A stretch of DNA of 51,838 nucleotides. It comes from Actinomycetes bacterium (GTDB lineage: Bacteria > Actinomycetota > Acidimicrobiia > Acidimicrobiales > Ilumatobacteraceae). The notes under the pieces are model-generated. The model worked only from the letters and a program-made list of their open reading frames with translations. It was not told the origin of the DNA and did no database searches. Below are positions 43,508 through 51,838 of this stretch, piece by piece (the stretch's first letter is position 1; the number at the start of each line of letters is the position of its first letter). Location: NCBI GenBank assembly GCA_025358125.1, contig JANYKS010000061.1:1-51838 (forward strand), given 5' to 3'. Made by a program: the position numbers and the translations under genes.

Positions 43508-44505
43508 GCATCGATCCTCTGCTCGGTGGTCGCGTCGAAGCGATGCCGACCGGCCTCGGGGGCATCGAGCCCGACCACGTCACCGATCCTCGGGGCAATG
43601 GTGTGAGCAGCCACCCGAACGACGAAGCGCTTGGCGCCGACATCGCCCGTGACCAGCACTTCGTGACCGAGCTGTTCGACGAGGGTCACCTTCATCGAGA
43701 GCGGGCCGGAGGCAGCGATCTCCAACTGCTCGGGCCGGACGCCGACGAGATGGTTGCCGGACTCGAGCGAACCCGCCGGCAGGATGTTCATTGGTGGCAT
43801 GCCGACGAACTGAGCGACGAACACCGACGCCGGCTTGTCGTACACCTCCTGCGGGCTGCCGATCTGTTCGAGGTGACCGCGCGACATGACGGCGATCCGG
43901 GTGCCCATCGTCATCGCCTCGACCTGATCGTGGGTGACGTAGATGAACGTCGATTCCAGCCGCTGATGCAGCGCGATCAGTTCGGCGCGAGTTTCGCCGC
44001 GCAGCTTGGCATCGAGGTTGCTGAGCGGCTCGTCCATGCAGAACACGGCCGGCTTGCGCACGATCGCGCGGGCCAAGGCGACGCGTTGGCGCTGACCACC
44101 GCTGAGCGCGGCGGGCTTGCGCTGCATGTACTCGCCGAGGCCGAGGGAATCGGCAGCGGCCAGCGCAGCGACGCCCCGTTCGGTCTTGGCGACCTTACGC
44201 ACCTTGAGCGGGAACTCGATGTTGGCCTGCACCGTCTTGTGGGGATACAGCGCATAGCTCTGGAACACCATCGCCACATCACGCTGCTTGGGGAGCACGT
44301 CGTTGACCATCTTGTCGCCGATCCAGACCTCACCCTCTGTCGGATCCTCGAGGCCGGCGATGATCCGCAACAACGTGCTCTTCCCGCAACCGGATGGGCC
44401 GAGGAGGATCATGAACTCGCGATCGGCAATATCGAGGTTGATGTCCTCGACGGCCGTGACGCCGTCGAACTGCTTGGTGATGTTCACGAGTCGAACCTGC
44501 GCCAC
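43504..44505 (-). CDS. Carbohydrate ABC transporter ATPase (UgpC/MsmX type)
   Basis: 333 residues. Walker A GPSGCGKST, Q-loop VFQSYALYPH, signature LSGGQRQR, Walker B FCMDEPLSNLDA, H-loop VTHDQ, then a C-terminal TOBE/MalK-type regulatory domain (VGVRPEQLEI). The frame is open 19 codons further upstream, but GTG 44505 begins the natural AQVRLVNITKQF and stands 6 nt after TACTCT, a leaderless arrangement. First gene of the operon. Having its own ATPase means the importer does not need a shared MsmK. Confidence 0.93.
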   Translation of the reverse strand: MAQVRLVNITKQFDGVTAVEDINLDIADREFMILLGPSGCGKSTLLRIIAGLEDPTEGEVWIGDKMVNDVLPKQRDVAMVFQSYALYPHKTVQANIEFPLKVRKVAKTERGVAALAAADSLGLGEYMQRKPAALSGGQRQRVALARAIVRKPAVFCMDEPLSNLDAKLRGETRAELIALHQRLESTFIYVTHDQVEAMTMGTRIAVMSRGHLEQIGSPQEVYDKPASVFVAQFVGMPPMNILPAGSLESGNHLVGVRPEQLEIAASGPLSMKVTLVEQLGHEVLVTGDVGAKRFVVRVAAHTIAPRIGDVVGLDAPEAGRHRFDATTEQRIDA

Positions 44506-44511
44506 GAACGG

Positions 44512-44575
44512 AGAGTACGCCATCAACGTCATAGCCGGGGCGATCTGTTCGCACCCGCTCACGCTCGGCTAGGTT
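44512..44575. promoter_or_regulatory. Divergent leaderless promoters (ABC operon and DksA-like gene)
   Basis: TACTCT on the minus strand (44512-44517) ends 6 nt before the ATPase GTG. TAGGTT on the plus strand (44570-44575) ends 7 nt before ATG 44583. Confidence 0.42.
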
Positions 44576-44582
44576 GGGGTCC

Positions 44583-44816
44583 ATGGAGCCCGGCGACATC
44601 ACAGCACCGGACGACCTCGACCTCGACCTCGACCTCGACCTCGACCGCGACCGCGACCTCGACCTCGATGCGATCGAGACGGACCTTGCCGACGTCGAGG
44701 TGGCGCTCTCCCGGCTCGAGCTCGGCACCTACTGGACATGCGAGGTCACCGGTCAAGAACTCGACGACGATCTGCTCGAGGTCCGGCCAACGGCCCGCCG
44801 TCTCGCTGGACACTGA
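44583..44816 (+). CDS. Small acidic protein, DksA/TraR-like C-terminus without zinc cysteines
   Basis: 77 residues. The N-terminal third is an Asp-Leu/Asp-Arg repeat. The rest (LADVEVALSRLELGTYWTCE, ending VTGQELDDDLLEVRPTARRL) resembles the coiled-coil end and zinc-finger lead of DksA/TraR proteins (G-TYG-CE-CG--I---RL-A-P-A--C). Only one of the four zinc cysteines is present, so zinc binding is unlikely. Leaderless ATG. It ends directly before the ABC1 kinase start. The role is unknown; RNA-polymerase binding is a guess from the resemblance. Confidence 0.6.
   Translation: MEPGDITAPDDLDLDLDLDLDRDRDLDLDAIETDLADVEVALSRLELGTYWTCEVTGQELDDDLLEVRPTARRLAGH
44613..44666 (+). repeat. Hexanucleotide repeat (GACCTC)5(GACCGC)2(GACCTC)2
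   Basis: Nine uninterrupted 6-bp units coding Asp-Leu or Asp-Arg. Unit number could vary without breaking the frame. Confidence 0.92.
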
Positions 44817-46223
44817 TTGCGGCGGTTGATCCCTGCTCGTTGGCGCCCCGATGCTCGACGCATGGCGGCGCTGCGCACCCAGATCCGACGTTCGGCGCGC
44901 ATCGCAATACTGTCGACCCGCAACGGCTTGCGCTACGCGAGCGTGAAGGTCAGACGCCGTTTCGCGAACGACGCCAACCGCGACAAGATCGATCAGCGCT
45001 TCGCGATCAAGGCCGCCGACGACTTCGCCCGTGAGCTCGGCAACATGAAGGGCGTGATGATGAAGGCCGGGCAAATGGTGAGCTTCATCATGGAGGCCCT
45101 GCCGGACGACGCCCAGAGATCGCTGTCGTCACTCTATGCTGATGCGCCACCGATGGATCCGGCGCTCGCCCGAAGGGTGATCATCGATGAACTCGGCACG
45201 GCGCCGGAGAAGGTGTTCCTCGACTGGTCACCGGACCCGATCGCCGCGGCTTCGGTCGGTCAGGTGCACCGGGTCGTGCTGCGCGACGGCCGCGATGCCG
45301 CTGTCAAGATCCAGTACCCCGGTGTCGGCGACGCGATCGGAGCCGACCTCAACAACGCCCAGGCGATGTACTCGATGCTGAGCATGTTCGCCCTCAGAGG
45401 CCTCGACACCAAGGGCCTCGTCAACGAACTGCGCGACCGAATGGGCGACGAACTCGACTACCGCATCGAGGCGCGCAACCAGACCGAGTTCGCCGAGTAC
45501 TTCCGAGGTCATCCGTTCATCGCCGTGCCGGGGGTTGAAGCGAGGTACTCGACCCAGCGGGTCATCACTACCGAGTGGGCGGACGGCCTGTCATGGCACG
45601 CCTTCGTGGAACAGGCCGACGATGCCGCACGCCAGCGGGCGGGCGAATCCATCTGGCGCTTCGCCCAACACTCGGTCTATTTCCACGGTGCATTCAACGG
45701 TGATCCACATCCCGGCAACTACAAGTTCCAACGAGACGGTTCGGTCACGTTCCTCGACTTCGGGTTGGTCAAACGTTGGTCGCCCGGCGAATGGCAGACT
45801 CTCTTGCCGACGCTCGATGCCGTGATCGTTCGACGCGATCCGGACGCGCTCGTCTGCGCGATGGAGGCAGTCGGGTTCTTGGTCGCGAACCACGGCCTCG
45901 GCCCGCAACAGGTATTCGACTACGTCAGCTCGCCGTACGTGCCGTACCTCGCCGACACGTTCACGTTCTCTCGCCAGTTCATGAAGGACACGATGAGCAA
46001 GATGATGGATCTCAAGGGGCCGCACGCGCCGGTCATCGCGAAGCTCAACATCCCGGCCAGCTTCGTGATCCTCGACCGTGTGGTCTGGGGCGTTTCGGCA
46101 CTGCTCGGCAAGCTCGAGGTGACCCTGCCGTGGCGCGGGATGTTGCTCGAATACCAGTGCGGATCAGCGCCGGTCACGCCACTCGGTGAGGCCGACAGGG
46201 CTTGGCGAAACGGCAGCGGGTAG
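44817..46223 (+). CDS. ABC1/UbiB-family atypical kinase
   Basis: 468 residues if read from TTG directly after the previous stop; ATG 44862 (MAALRTQIRRS) is a plausible alternative. The KxGQ signature is MMKAGQMVSF, the Ala-rich loop AAASVGQVHRV, the ATP Lys AVKIQYPG, then DELDYRIEARNQTEF, NGDPHPGNYKF and metal-site DFGLVKR. In other bacteria UbiB/COQ8 proteins support isoprenoid-quinone or other lipid metabolism; actinobacterial members are mostly uncharacterised. Followed by two ferritin-like genes in the same direction. Confidence 0.87.
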   Translation: MRRLIPARWRPDARRMAALRTQIRRSARIAILSTRNGLRYASVKVRRRFANDANRDKIDQRFAIKAADDFARELGNMKGVMMKAGQMVSFIMEALPDDAQRSLSSLYADAPPMDPALARRVIIDELGTAPEKVFLDWSPDPIAAASVGQVHRVVLRDGRDAAVKIQYPGVGDAIGADLNNAQAMYSMLSMFALRGLDTKGLVNELRDRMGDELDYRIEARNQTEFAEYFRGHPFIAVPGVEARYSTQRVITTEWADGLSWHAFVEQADDAARQRAGESIWRFAQHSVYFHGAFNGDPHPGNYKFQRDGSVTFLDFGLVKRWSPGEWQTLLPTLDAVIVRRDPDALVCAMEAVGFLVANHGLGPQQVFDYVSSPYVPYLADTFTFSRQFMKDTMSKMMDLKGPHAPVIAKLNIPASFVILDRVVWGVSALLGKLEVTLPWRGMLLEYQCGSAPVTPLGEADRAWRNGSG

Positions 46224-46258
46224 CCTGCTCCGAGTTCGACATCGCTGGGAGATTTCAG

Positions 46259-46891
46259 GTGGCCGATCCGTACAAAGCACGAGCGCCGTTCGCGCCATGG
46301 GATCGGCGTACGCTGCCGGGCCTGTTCGACGTCGAAGAGTCCGCTCGCCGAGTCGGCAACTTCAAGTGGGCGGAGATGAAGCTGTTCGAGGCGCTCGGCG
46401 GCTGGGTGGCAACGGTGCCCGAACTCGACGTCAAGATGCGCCTCGGCACCCACTGCTACAAGCATGCGTGGCACGCCGAGCTGTGGCACAAGCGCCTCCC
46501 AGAGCTGCGCGAAATGAACCCTGATCGTCTCACCGTCGCGGCTAACGACGCGATGACCCGTTTCGTGGAGGCGATGACCGAACCGGAGGCCGCTGACCAG
46601 ACGATCGAGAAGCTCGTCGGCGTCTACCGCGTGTTCATCCCACGCTTCATCGCGGCCTACACCTATCACCTCAACGGCACGAGTGAGATCACCGACGCAC
46701 CGACCATCCGTACACTCAAGCTGATCCTGCAGGACGAGTTCGAAGACTGGCGCGATGGCGAGATGATGATCCAGAGCCTGATCGAAACTCCGGAGGAGGT
46801 CGCTCGGGCTGCCGCACATCAACAGAAACTCGAAACGATCATGATCGAGGCCGGCGGCCTCGCCGGCCCTGGCACACTCGGTTCCCAGTAG
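46259..46891 (+). CDS. Ferritin-like protein (short form)
   Basis: 210 residues, all-helical by pattern. Possible metal ligands are Glu39/Glu44 (WAEMKLFEALGGW) and the His cluster THCYKHAWHAELWHKRLPEL (His65, His69, His72, Glu74), with later YTYHLNG and QDEFEDWRDGE. It resembles ferritin-like/DUF455-type proteins, but the ExxH pairs are not canonical, so metal binding needs proof. Start GTG 46259 has GGGAGA upstream. Forty nt separate it from a clear diiron homologue; the two probably act together. Confidence 0.65.
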   Translation: MADPYKARAPFAPWDRRTLPGLFDVEESARRVGNFKWAEMKLFEALGGWVATVPELDVKMRLGTHCYKHAWHAELWHKRLPELREMNPDRLTVAANDAMTRFVEAMTEPEAADQTIEKLVGVYRVFIPRFIAAYTYHLNGTSEITDAPTIRTLKLILQDEFEDWRDGEMMIQSLIETPEEVARAAAHQQKLETIMIEAGGLAGPGTLGSQ

Positions 46892-46931
46892 GCCAACCGG
46901 GCCTCAACACCACACGAGAGGAGACGATCTC

Positions 46932-47795
46932 ATGCGCAAGTTCTTCCCCGTCGAGGAATTGGCCCGCGACGAACGGTTCAACAAGATCACGATGAAGGAC
47001 CGCCAGAACGACCCGCGGTCGGTCTTCGCGGCCGACGGCGAGGGCGATTCGAAGCGGGCAAACTTTCGCCTCACACCGGCCCGGCGCGACGCGAGCGACG
47101 GCGCCCGTGGTCTGATGCACGGCATCTTCGTCGGCGAGATCCAGGCGCTCGAGGGCGCCGGGCGCACCTGTTGGGATTTCGAGACCGAGACCGAGGCTCC
47201 GTTCGCGCTGAAACTGGACATGGCCCGTCAGTGCTGGGACGAAGCCCGCCATGTCGAGATCAGCGTCAAGCTGAGCGACTGGATGGGCACCGAGATCGGC
47301 CAATACGCAGAGAACACCGTGCTGTTCGAGGCTGCCTGCAGCACCGATCCGGTAATGCGTCTCGCCGGTGTGAACCGCGCCCTCGAAGGCCTTGCGATCG
47401 ATGTGTTCACGACGATGAAGGAGTTCGGCGACCTCGCCGGCGATCCGTATCTCGAGTTCTGCGAGGACTGGATGCTGGCCGATGAGGTGACCCACGTGAA
47501 GATGGGCTCGGACTGGCTGCGCAAGATGACCGAGAAGGATCCCGAGCGTCGCAACAAGGCGCTCGAGTTCCAGAGCGTCGTCGACAAGCTGTTCAGCTAC
47601 GGCGGCACCCGCAGCGACAGTTCGGAGTCCCCGATCGGTCTCGCCCGTCGCTTCCGCGAGCTCGCCGGGTTCACCGACGAAGAGGTCGAGAGCATCGCCG
47701 ATGTCAGTCTGCAGGCCCTCAACGAACGCAAGCTGGCCGTCGCGAAGATGCTCGGCGCCGCCGACTCGCTCACTGCCGCGGCGGCCGGCGAATAG
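46932..47795 (+). CDS. Ferritin-like diiron protein
   Basis: 287 residues with a complete diiron pattern: Glu69 (FVGEIQALE), Glu104/His107 (DEARH), Glu152 (ALEGLAID) and Glu185/His188 (ADEVTH). This resembles the 381-residue protein at the window start but is shorter at both ends. AGGAG lies before ATG. The order ABC1 kinase - short ferritin-like - diiron - hypothetical suggests an oxygenase set. The substrate is unknown. Confidence 0.78.
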   Translation: MRKFFPVEELARDERFNKITMKDRQNDPRSVFAADGEGDSKRANFRLTPARRDASDGARGLMHGIFVGEIQALEGAGRTCWDFETETEAPFALKLDMARQCWDEARHVEISVKLSDWMGTEIGQYAENTVLFEAACSTDPVMRLAGVNRALEGLAIDVFTTMKEFGDLAGDPYLEFCEDWMLADEVTHVKMGSDWLRKMTEKDPERRNKALEFQSVVDKLFSYGGTRSDSSESPIGLARRFRELAGFTDEEVESIADVSLQALNERKLAVAKMLGAADSLTAAAAGE

Positions 47796-47808
47796 GCGCG
47801 TCCGGCAC

Positions 47809-48363
47809 ATGACGATCACAGTCATTCCCGAAACGTTCTCGTACGTGTCATTCGACGCGGACCTGATCCGCCGGGTCACGGGCGATCTCGCCACCTCACT
47901 CGGACTCGAAGGTCATCCGATCACGGTCGAGGTCGACGAGACGACACCGCTCGCGCGCACCAGGATCGACATCACCGACGGCATCAAGATCAGGGCCGAC
48001 AGCGGCGCGTTCGAAGACACCCGCAAGCCGCGCCAACAGAGCGAAACTGCGACGGCCACGTCGCTCGGGCGGGTACTGCTGCGGGCGCGGGACCGGCTCA
48101 GCGGCGGGTTCGGCGAGGCGCCGCCCGACAACGAACTGTCGCTCGCCCAAATCGCGGCCTGGGAGACGTACAGCATCGGCCGCCTCGAACGGCTCGGCAT
48201 ACCCGTCAACCGCCAGCGCTGGCTGTACAACTTCCGCAACCGTCACGGCTTCACCGACGCCGGCGACGGTGCGTTCGATCAGCTGTGGCGAAGCGAGGGC
48301 CTCACCTGGGGCGAACTCTGCGCGATCAGCGCCGCCGCGGCCATGGCCGTCACACCCACGTAG
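47809..48363 (+). CDS. Conserved protein of unknown function
   Basis: 184 residues, beginning MTITVIPETFSYVSFDADLI. I do not recognise the family. It has a beta-rich first half (GHPITVEVDETTPLARTRID) and a helical second half (ELSLAQIAAWETYSIGRLER, ending WGELCAISAAAAMAVTPT). No signal peptide or membrane helix. It starts 13 nt after the diiron gene stop, so it is likely cotranscribed and may serve the diiron proteins. Confidence 0.7.
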   Translation: MTITVIPETFSYVSFDADLIRRVTGDLATSLGLEGHPITVEVDETTPLARTRIDITDGIKIRADSGAFEDTRKPRQQSETATATSLGRVLLRARDRLSGGFGEAPPDNELSLAQIAAWETYSIGRLERLGIPVNRQRWLYNFRNRHGFTDAGDGAFDQLWRSEGLTWGELCAISAAAAMAVTPT

Positions 48364-48404
48364 CCGCGTCACTCATCGTTCGCGTCATCTGCGAGAATCG
48401 GGGA

Positions 48405-49388
48405 ATGACGGACACCGCGGAGCCAGAGGTCCGTCAGCGCACGATCCACGTCAACGACGTCGACCTGCACGTGCTGGAAGCGGGCGACCCGGCCAACCCG
48501 GCGATCGTGCTCAGCCACGGCTTTCCCGAGGGCGCCTATTCGTGGCGTCATCAGCTGGCGGTGCTCGCGGCTGCCGGCTATCACGTGATTGCACCCGATC
48601 AGCGCGGCTACGGCTGGTCGTGCGCACCGACCGCGGTGGAGGCGTACGGCATCCAACATCTCACCGGCGACCTCAACGCGCTGCTCGACGAGGCCGGTCA
48701 CGACGACGCCATCTTCGTCGGCCACGACTGGGGCGCGCTGATCGTATGGGACAACGCCCGCCTCCACCCCGAGCGTGTACGCGCCGTTGTCGGTGTCAGC
48801 GTGCCGGCCGTGCAGTGGCCGGCGCCGCCGACCGAGCTGTTCAAGATGGTCTACGAGGACAACTTCTTCTACATGCTCTACTTCCAGCCGGTCGGTCCGG
48901 CAGAGACCGAACTCGACGCCGATCCCTACGACGCGATCATCAAGATCTTCTGGAGCGGCAGTGCTGCGGGCTTTGCGATGCCCACCGAGACCCGCAAGAT
49001 GCAGGGGACGGGCTTTCTCACCAACGTTGCCACCCCTCCGGCGCTGCCGTGGCCGTGGCTGACCGCGGCCGACGTGGGACACTACGGCGATCAGTTCAGC
49101 CACAGCGGCTTCTTCGGCCCGCTCAGCTACTACCGTAACCTCGACGCCAACTACGAGTTGGTCAAACACATCGGCCTCGAGCAGCTGACGATGCCGACGT
49201 TCTTCATCGCCGGCGTCCAGGATCCGGTGCTGGTGATGGATCCGTCCGGCCCCCAGCGGATGCAGTCCTCACTGCCTGACTTCCGCGGTCACGTCATGAT
49301 CGACAACTGCGGCCACTGGACCCAGCAGGAAAAGCCCGAGCAGTTCAACCAAGCCCTGCTCGGCTTCCTGCACGAACTCGACGACTGA
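48405..49388 (+). CDS. Alpha/beta hydrolase, epoxide hydrolase-like
   Basis: 327 residues. Oxyanion motif HGFPE (39-43), nucleophile Asp108 in GHDWG, and catalytic His304 in NCGHWTQQEKP. HGFPE plus GHDWG is the soluble epoxide hydrolase pattern (Asp nucleophile). Cap-domain segment FFYMLYFQPVGPAE is typical. It would open epoxides such as those made by an oxygenase, which is suggestive beside the diiron genes but not proof. Confidence 0.88.
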   Translation: MTDTAEPEVRQRTIHVNDVDLHVLEAGDPANPAIVLSHGFPEGAYSWRHQLAVLAAAGYHVIAPDQRGYGWSCAPTAVEAYGIQHLTGDLNALLDEAGHDDAIFVGHDWGALIVWDNARLHPERVRAVVGVSVPAVQWPAPPTELFKMVYEDNFFYMLYFQPVGPAETELDADPYDAIIKIFWSGSAAGFAMPTETRKMQGTGFLTNVATPPALPWPWLTAADVGHYGDQFSHSGFFGPLSYYRNLDANYELVKHIGLEQLTMPTFFIAGVQDPVLVMDPSGPQRMQSSLPDFRGHVMIDNCGHWTQQEKPEQFNQALLGFLHELDD

Positions 49389-49415
49389 CGGCGAGACCGG
49401 CGACGAGAGGCTCGT

Positions 49416-50243
49416 TCAGCGGCGGTTGAGCTTGGCGAGCAGGCGGAGGATCTCGAGGTAGAGCCAGACGATGGTGACCATCAGGCCAACCGCCGCAACC
49501 CATTCCATCTGCTTGGGCAGGCCGGCCTTGGAGCCCTTCTCGATGAAGTCGAAGTCGAGCGCCAAGTTGAACGCGGCGAGGCCCGCGACCAAGAAACTGA
49601 ACCCGATGCTCAAGGCACTGTTGTCGTTCGAGCTGAGGAATGGCACGTGCACGCCGAACAGGCTGATCAACAGCGAAATTCCGTAGAAGATCATGATGCC
49701 GAGCGTCGCGCCGACGACGATGTGACGGAACCGGTCGGTGACCTTGATGATGTTCGTGCGGTACAACAACAGCATCACGGCGAAGACCGCGATCGTTGCG
49801 CCGACGGCTTGGACGACGATGCCGTTGTAGTACGAGTTGTATGCGTGCGAGATCGCACCGACGAACACGCCTTGTGCGATTGCGTAGATCGGGCCGAGGA
49901 TCTTGGCGTACTGCGGCTTGAAGCGCATCGCGATGACGCACCCGAAGCCGACGAGGATTCCGGCGATCGTCCATGTCGGGAATTTTGTGACACCGAGCGA
50001 GCTGGTCTTGACGAGCGCCCACCCGACAGCCGAGGCCGCAAGCAGCAACACGAACAACACGCCGGTTGCACTCACGGTTCCCTGCACGGTCATCGTGCCC
50101 GAGTGCCACGCACTGATCGGGCCGTCATCGACTCCGCTACCCGGGATCGGCGTGCTGCGCGGCCGAGGCGCCGCCCACCCTGACGCTGCTCCAGCGGCGG
50201 CGGCCTCGTTGAGGGCCTTGTCGTTGAGAATTGGATTCGCCAT
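49416..50243 (-). CDS. Bax inhibitor-1/YccA family membrane protein
   Basis: 275 residues. A 55-residue soluble N-terminus precedes seven transmembrane helices (first TVSATGVLFVLLLAASAVGW). The family block GPIYAIAQGVFVGAISHAYN, the acidic LALDFDFIEKGSKAGLPKQMEW and final WLYLEILRLLAKL are standard for the actinobacterial Bax1-I group. Members are thought to leak calcium or protons. AAGGAGA lies before ATG. Confidence 0.92.
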   Translation of the reverse strand: MANPILNDKALNEAAAAGAASGWAAPRPRSTPIPGSGVDDGPISAWHSGTMTVQGTVSATGVLFVLLLAASAVGWALVKTSSLGVTKFPTWTIAGILVGFGCVIAMRFKPQYAKILGPIYAIAQGVFVGAISHAYNSYYNGIVVQAVGATIAVFAVMLLLYRTNIIKVTDRFRHIVVGATLGIMIFYGISLLISLFGVHVPFLSSNDNSALSIGFSFLVAGLAAFNLALDFDFIEKGSKAGLPKQMEWVAAVGLMVTIVWLYLEILRLLAKLNRR

Positions 50244-50373
50244 CTGCGAACTCTCCTTGGAGCGGAACTACAAAGTCCGCTGCTGGAAGTGACGCTACCG
50301 AATCGGGCCATCAACCGTGCGTCGCGCGCTCAGCCCAGACGTAAGAGTTCCGCAACAGAACCGTGCGACAGAA

Positions 50374-50688
50374 CTATGCAAGATCGTGGGCGCTCGGACC
50401 GTCCCACAGATCGATATCGGGAGCGACGGTCAGCACCCCGGCGCACGCGGTAGCCATCTCGACCATCACGGCGCTGTCGAAATGGGCGCGCTGGGCCTGC
50501 GCCGAATCCCACTTCTGGATCAGCAGATAGCGCCCCGGCTGCGTCACCGAGGCGCACAGATCGATGTTGCGGCACCCGGGCTGCATCCGCGCCATTACGA
50601 CGTACTTGCTCAAGATCGCCAGAAGTGGGCCGGCATCGGCGGCGTCGAACCGCATCGTCACAATCGCGATTTCGATGTCCTCAGCCAC
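50374..50688 (-). CDS. Antibiotic biosynthesis monooxygenase (ABM) domain protein
   Basis: 104 residues. ABM dimeric alpha/beta-barrel pattern: IVTMRFDAADAGPLLAILSK, QPGCRNIDLCASVTQPGRYL, LIQKWDSAQAQRAHFDS. GTG start with GGAGGAAACC directly before it. These small proteins oxidise quinones or heme-like compounds without cofactor, but many have unknown function. Single gene, divergent from the sigma factor gene. Confidence 0.8.
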   Translation of the reverse strand: MAEDIEIAIVTMRFDAADAGPLLAILSKYVVMARMQPGCRNIDLCASVTQPGRYLLIQKWDSAQAQRAHFDSAVMVEMATACAGVLTVAPDIDLWDGPSAHDLA

Positions 50689-50880
50689 GGTTTCCTCCGA
50701 TGCCTCGCCGCGAGCACTATCCAGATATGAGATGACCATGCATCTCAAACAGCGATGACCGCCCGAAAAACGGTCGACCTGTGTGAGCGGGTTGACCTCG
50801 TAGGTATCGTTAGCACATCGCCCCGTCCACCATGCGGATCTCCGCTTGGAGGGCGCCTACTCAAACCTCGAGGAGCAGCC

Positions 50881-51819
50881 GTGGCCAAGGATCGCGTTGA
50901 TCGCGATGAAGAGGATCTGGTTCGCCTGTACCTGTCCGATATCGGGCAATACTCGCTCCTCACCAAGGATGATGAGGTCCGGCTGGCGAAACTGATCGAA
51001 TCCGGTAAGGCGGCAATCGTCGATCTGGATTCGGCCGGCAAGGAAGTGACAGCTGCGAAGAAGCGTGAGTTTCGGCGGGCCGCCAAGGAAGGCGAAGAAG
51101 CAGAGCGTGCGTTCGTCCAGTCGAACCTTCGACTCGTGGTGTCGATCGCCAAGAAATACCAGGCGTCGGGCCTGCCACTGCTCGACCTCATCCAAGAAGG
51201 CAACCTCGGGCTGATGCACGCGGTCGAGAAGTTCGACTGGCGCAAGGGCTTCAAGTTCTCGACCTATGCCACATGGTGGATCCGTCAAGCCATCACCCGC
51301 GGCATCGCCAACACCGGGCGCACCATCCGGCTCCCCGTTCACGCGGGCGACACGCTGGCCCGGCTGCAAAAAGCCCGCAGCCGACTCGAGCTGAAGTATG
51401 GCCGTCCGGCCACGCTGGCCGAGCTGTCCCGCGAGGTCGAAATGCCCGAGGACAAGGTCACCGAGGCATTGCGTTTCGCGGCCGAGCCGCTGTCGCTCAG
51501 CGAGCCGCTGCGCGAAGACGGCGATGCCGAGCTCGGCGACGTGGTCGAGGACCGTTCGGCGGAATCGCCGTTCGAAGTCGCCGCCACCGCGCTGTTGCCC
51601 GAGGAGATCTCCCGCCTGTTGGCGCCCCTCGACGAACGCGAACGCGAGATCCTCAAACTCCGTTTCGGTCTCGACCGCGGCGAGCCGCGCACGCTGGAAG
51701 AGGTTGGCGAACACTTCAACCTGACCCGCGAGCGGATCCGCCAGATCGAGGCTCGGGCGATGAGCAAGCTGCGCCACCCCTCCAGCGATACGGGTGCCCG
51801 CGACCTCCTCGCCGTCTGA
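50881..51819 (+). CDS. Primary-like sigma-70 factor (group 1/2)
   Basis: 312 residues. Region 1.2 (DLVRLYLSDIGQYSLLTKDD), region 2 (NLRLVVSIAKKYQASGLPLL ... YATWWIRQAITRGIAN), region 3 and region 4 (LKLRFGLDRGEPRTLEEVGE ... RERIRQIEARAMSKLRHP) are complete. Region 1.1 is missing, so group 2 (SigB-like) is more likely than the main RpoD/HrdB, unless the main factor is short here. GAGGAG lies 6 nt before GTG. A 121-nt leader with TTGACC at 50792 is present, but I cannot fit a convincing -10. Confidence 0.93.
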   Translation: MAKDRVDRDEEDLVRLYLSDIGQYSLLTKDDEVRLAKLIESGKAAIVDLDSAGKEVTAAKKREFRRAAKEGEEAERAFVQSNLRLVVSIAKKYQASGLPLLDLIQEGNLGLMHAVEKFDWRKGFKFSTYATWWIRQAITRGIANTGRTIRLPVHAGDTLARLQKARSRLELKYGRPATLAELSREVEMPEDKVTEALRFAAEPLSLSEPLREDGDAELGDVVEDRSAESPFEVAATALLPEEISRLLAPLDEREREILKLRFGLDRGEPRTLEEVGEHFNLTRERIRQIEARAMSKLRHPSSDTGARDLLAV

Positions 51820-51838
51820 TCGAAGGCGGATGCATGGC

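Noticed and set aside
44613..44666. CRISPR array
   Set aside because: Contiguous 6-bp units inside a coding frame without spacers. No CRISPR array or cas gene is seen anywhere in the window.

Overview
The window is high-GC bacterial chromosome. The run dapA - rnj - (lipoprotein) - ftsK - rimO - pgsA - cinA, a CIRCE-controlled groEL, a CysO-like sulfur carrier, a DUF3263/VirR-like pair, a mycofactocin-type SDR and many leaderless promoters all point to Actinomycetota. Acidimicrobiia (Ilumatobacter-like) is my best guess, but it is inferred from gene style and not proven here.

Layout. 1-3211: tail of an amino-acid ABC ATPase, then an autoregulated TetR - diiron protein - methyltransferase operon. 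3319-12165: conserved housekeeping block for lysine/cell-wall precursor synthesis, RNA decay, chromosome translocation, S12 modification, phospholipid synthesis and NMN deamidation. 12225-12301: tRNA-Arg(TCT). 12302-about 19673: degraded island bounded by copies of the tRNA 3' end. It holds a frameshifted IS481-type element, a second IS fragment, and remnants of LysM, luciferase-like, MMPL, CoA-transferase, PEP-utilising and ISAzo13 genes, with one intact MBL hydrolase and a ferredoxin-like ORF. 19674-30133: mixed accessory DNA: amine oxidase, HAD phosphatase, a carboxymuconolactone-decarboxylase-like gene with one in-frame TGA at its redox-active cysteine (candidate selenoprotein), a nuclease-like remnant, an AlbA_2/ATPase regulator, SDR, TetR, several gene tails, and a PA14/Ig-like surface protein.

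30208-51838: mostly intact genes: DUF998 protein, fabH, class IV aminotransferase, a VapBC pair, two LytR_C proteins around DUF3263, glycerate kinase, CysO-like carrier, flavoprotein, groEL, a four-gene carbohydrate ABC importer, an ABC1 kinase followed by two ferritin-like proteins, an epoxide-hydrolase-like enzyme, a BI-1 membrane protein, a small monooxygenase and a primary-like sigma factor.

The most interesting object is the gene at 22313-22891. One open frame is interrupted only by TGA at the second cysteine of a CxxC motif. A GGUC-capped hairpin lies 22 nt downstream and a terminator-like hairpin follows the second stop. A second general signal is a recurring TAnnnT hexamer 6-9 nt before start codons that lack a Shine-Dalgarno sequence, indicating widespread leaderless transcription.
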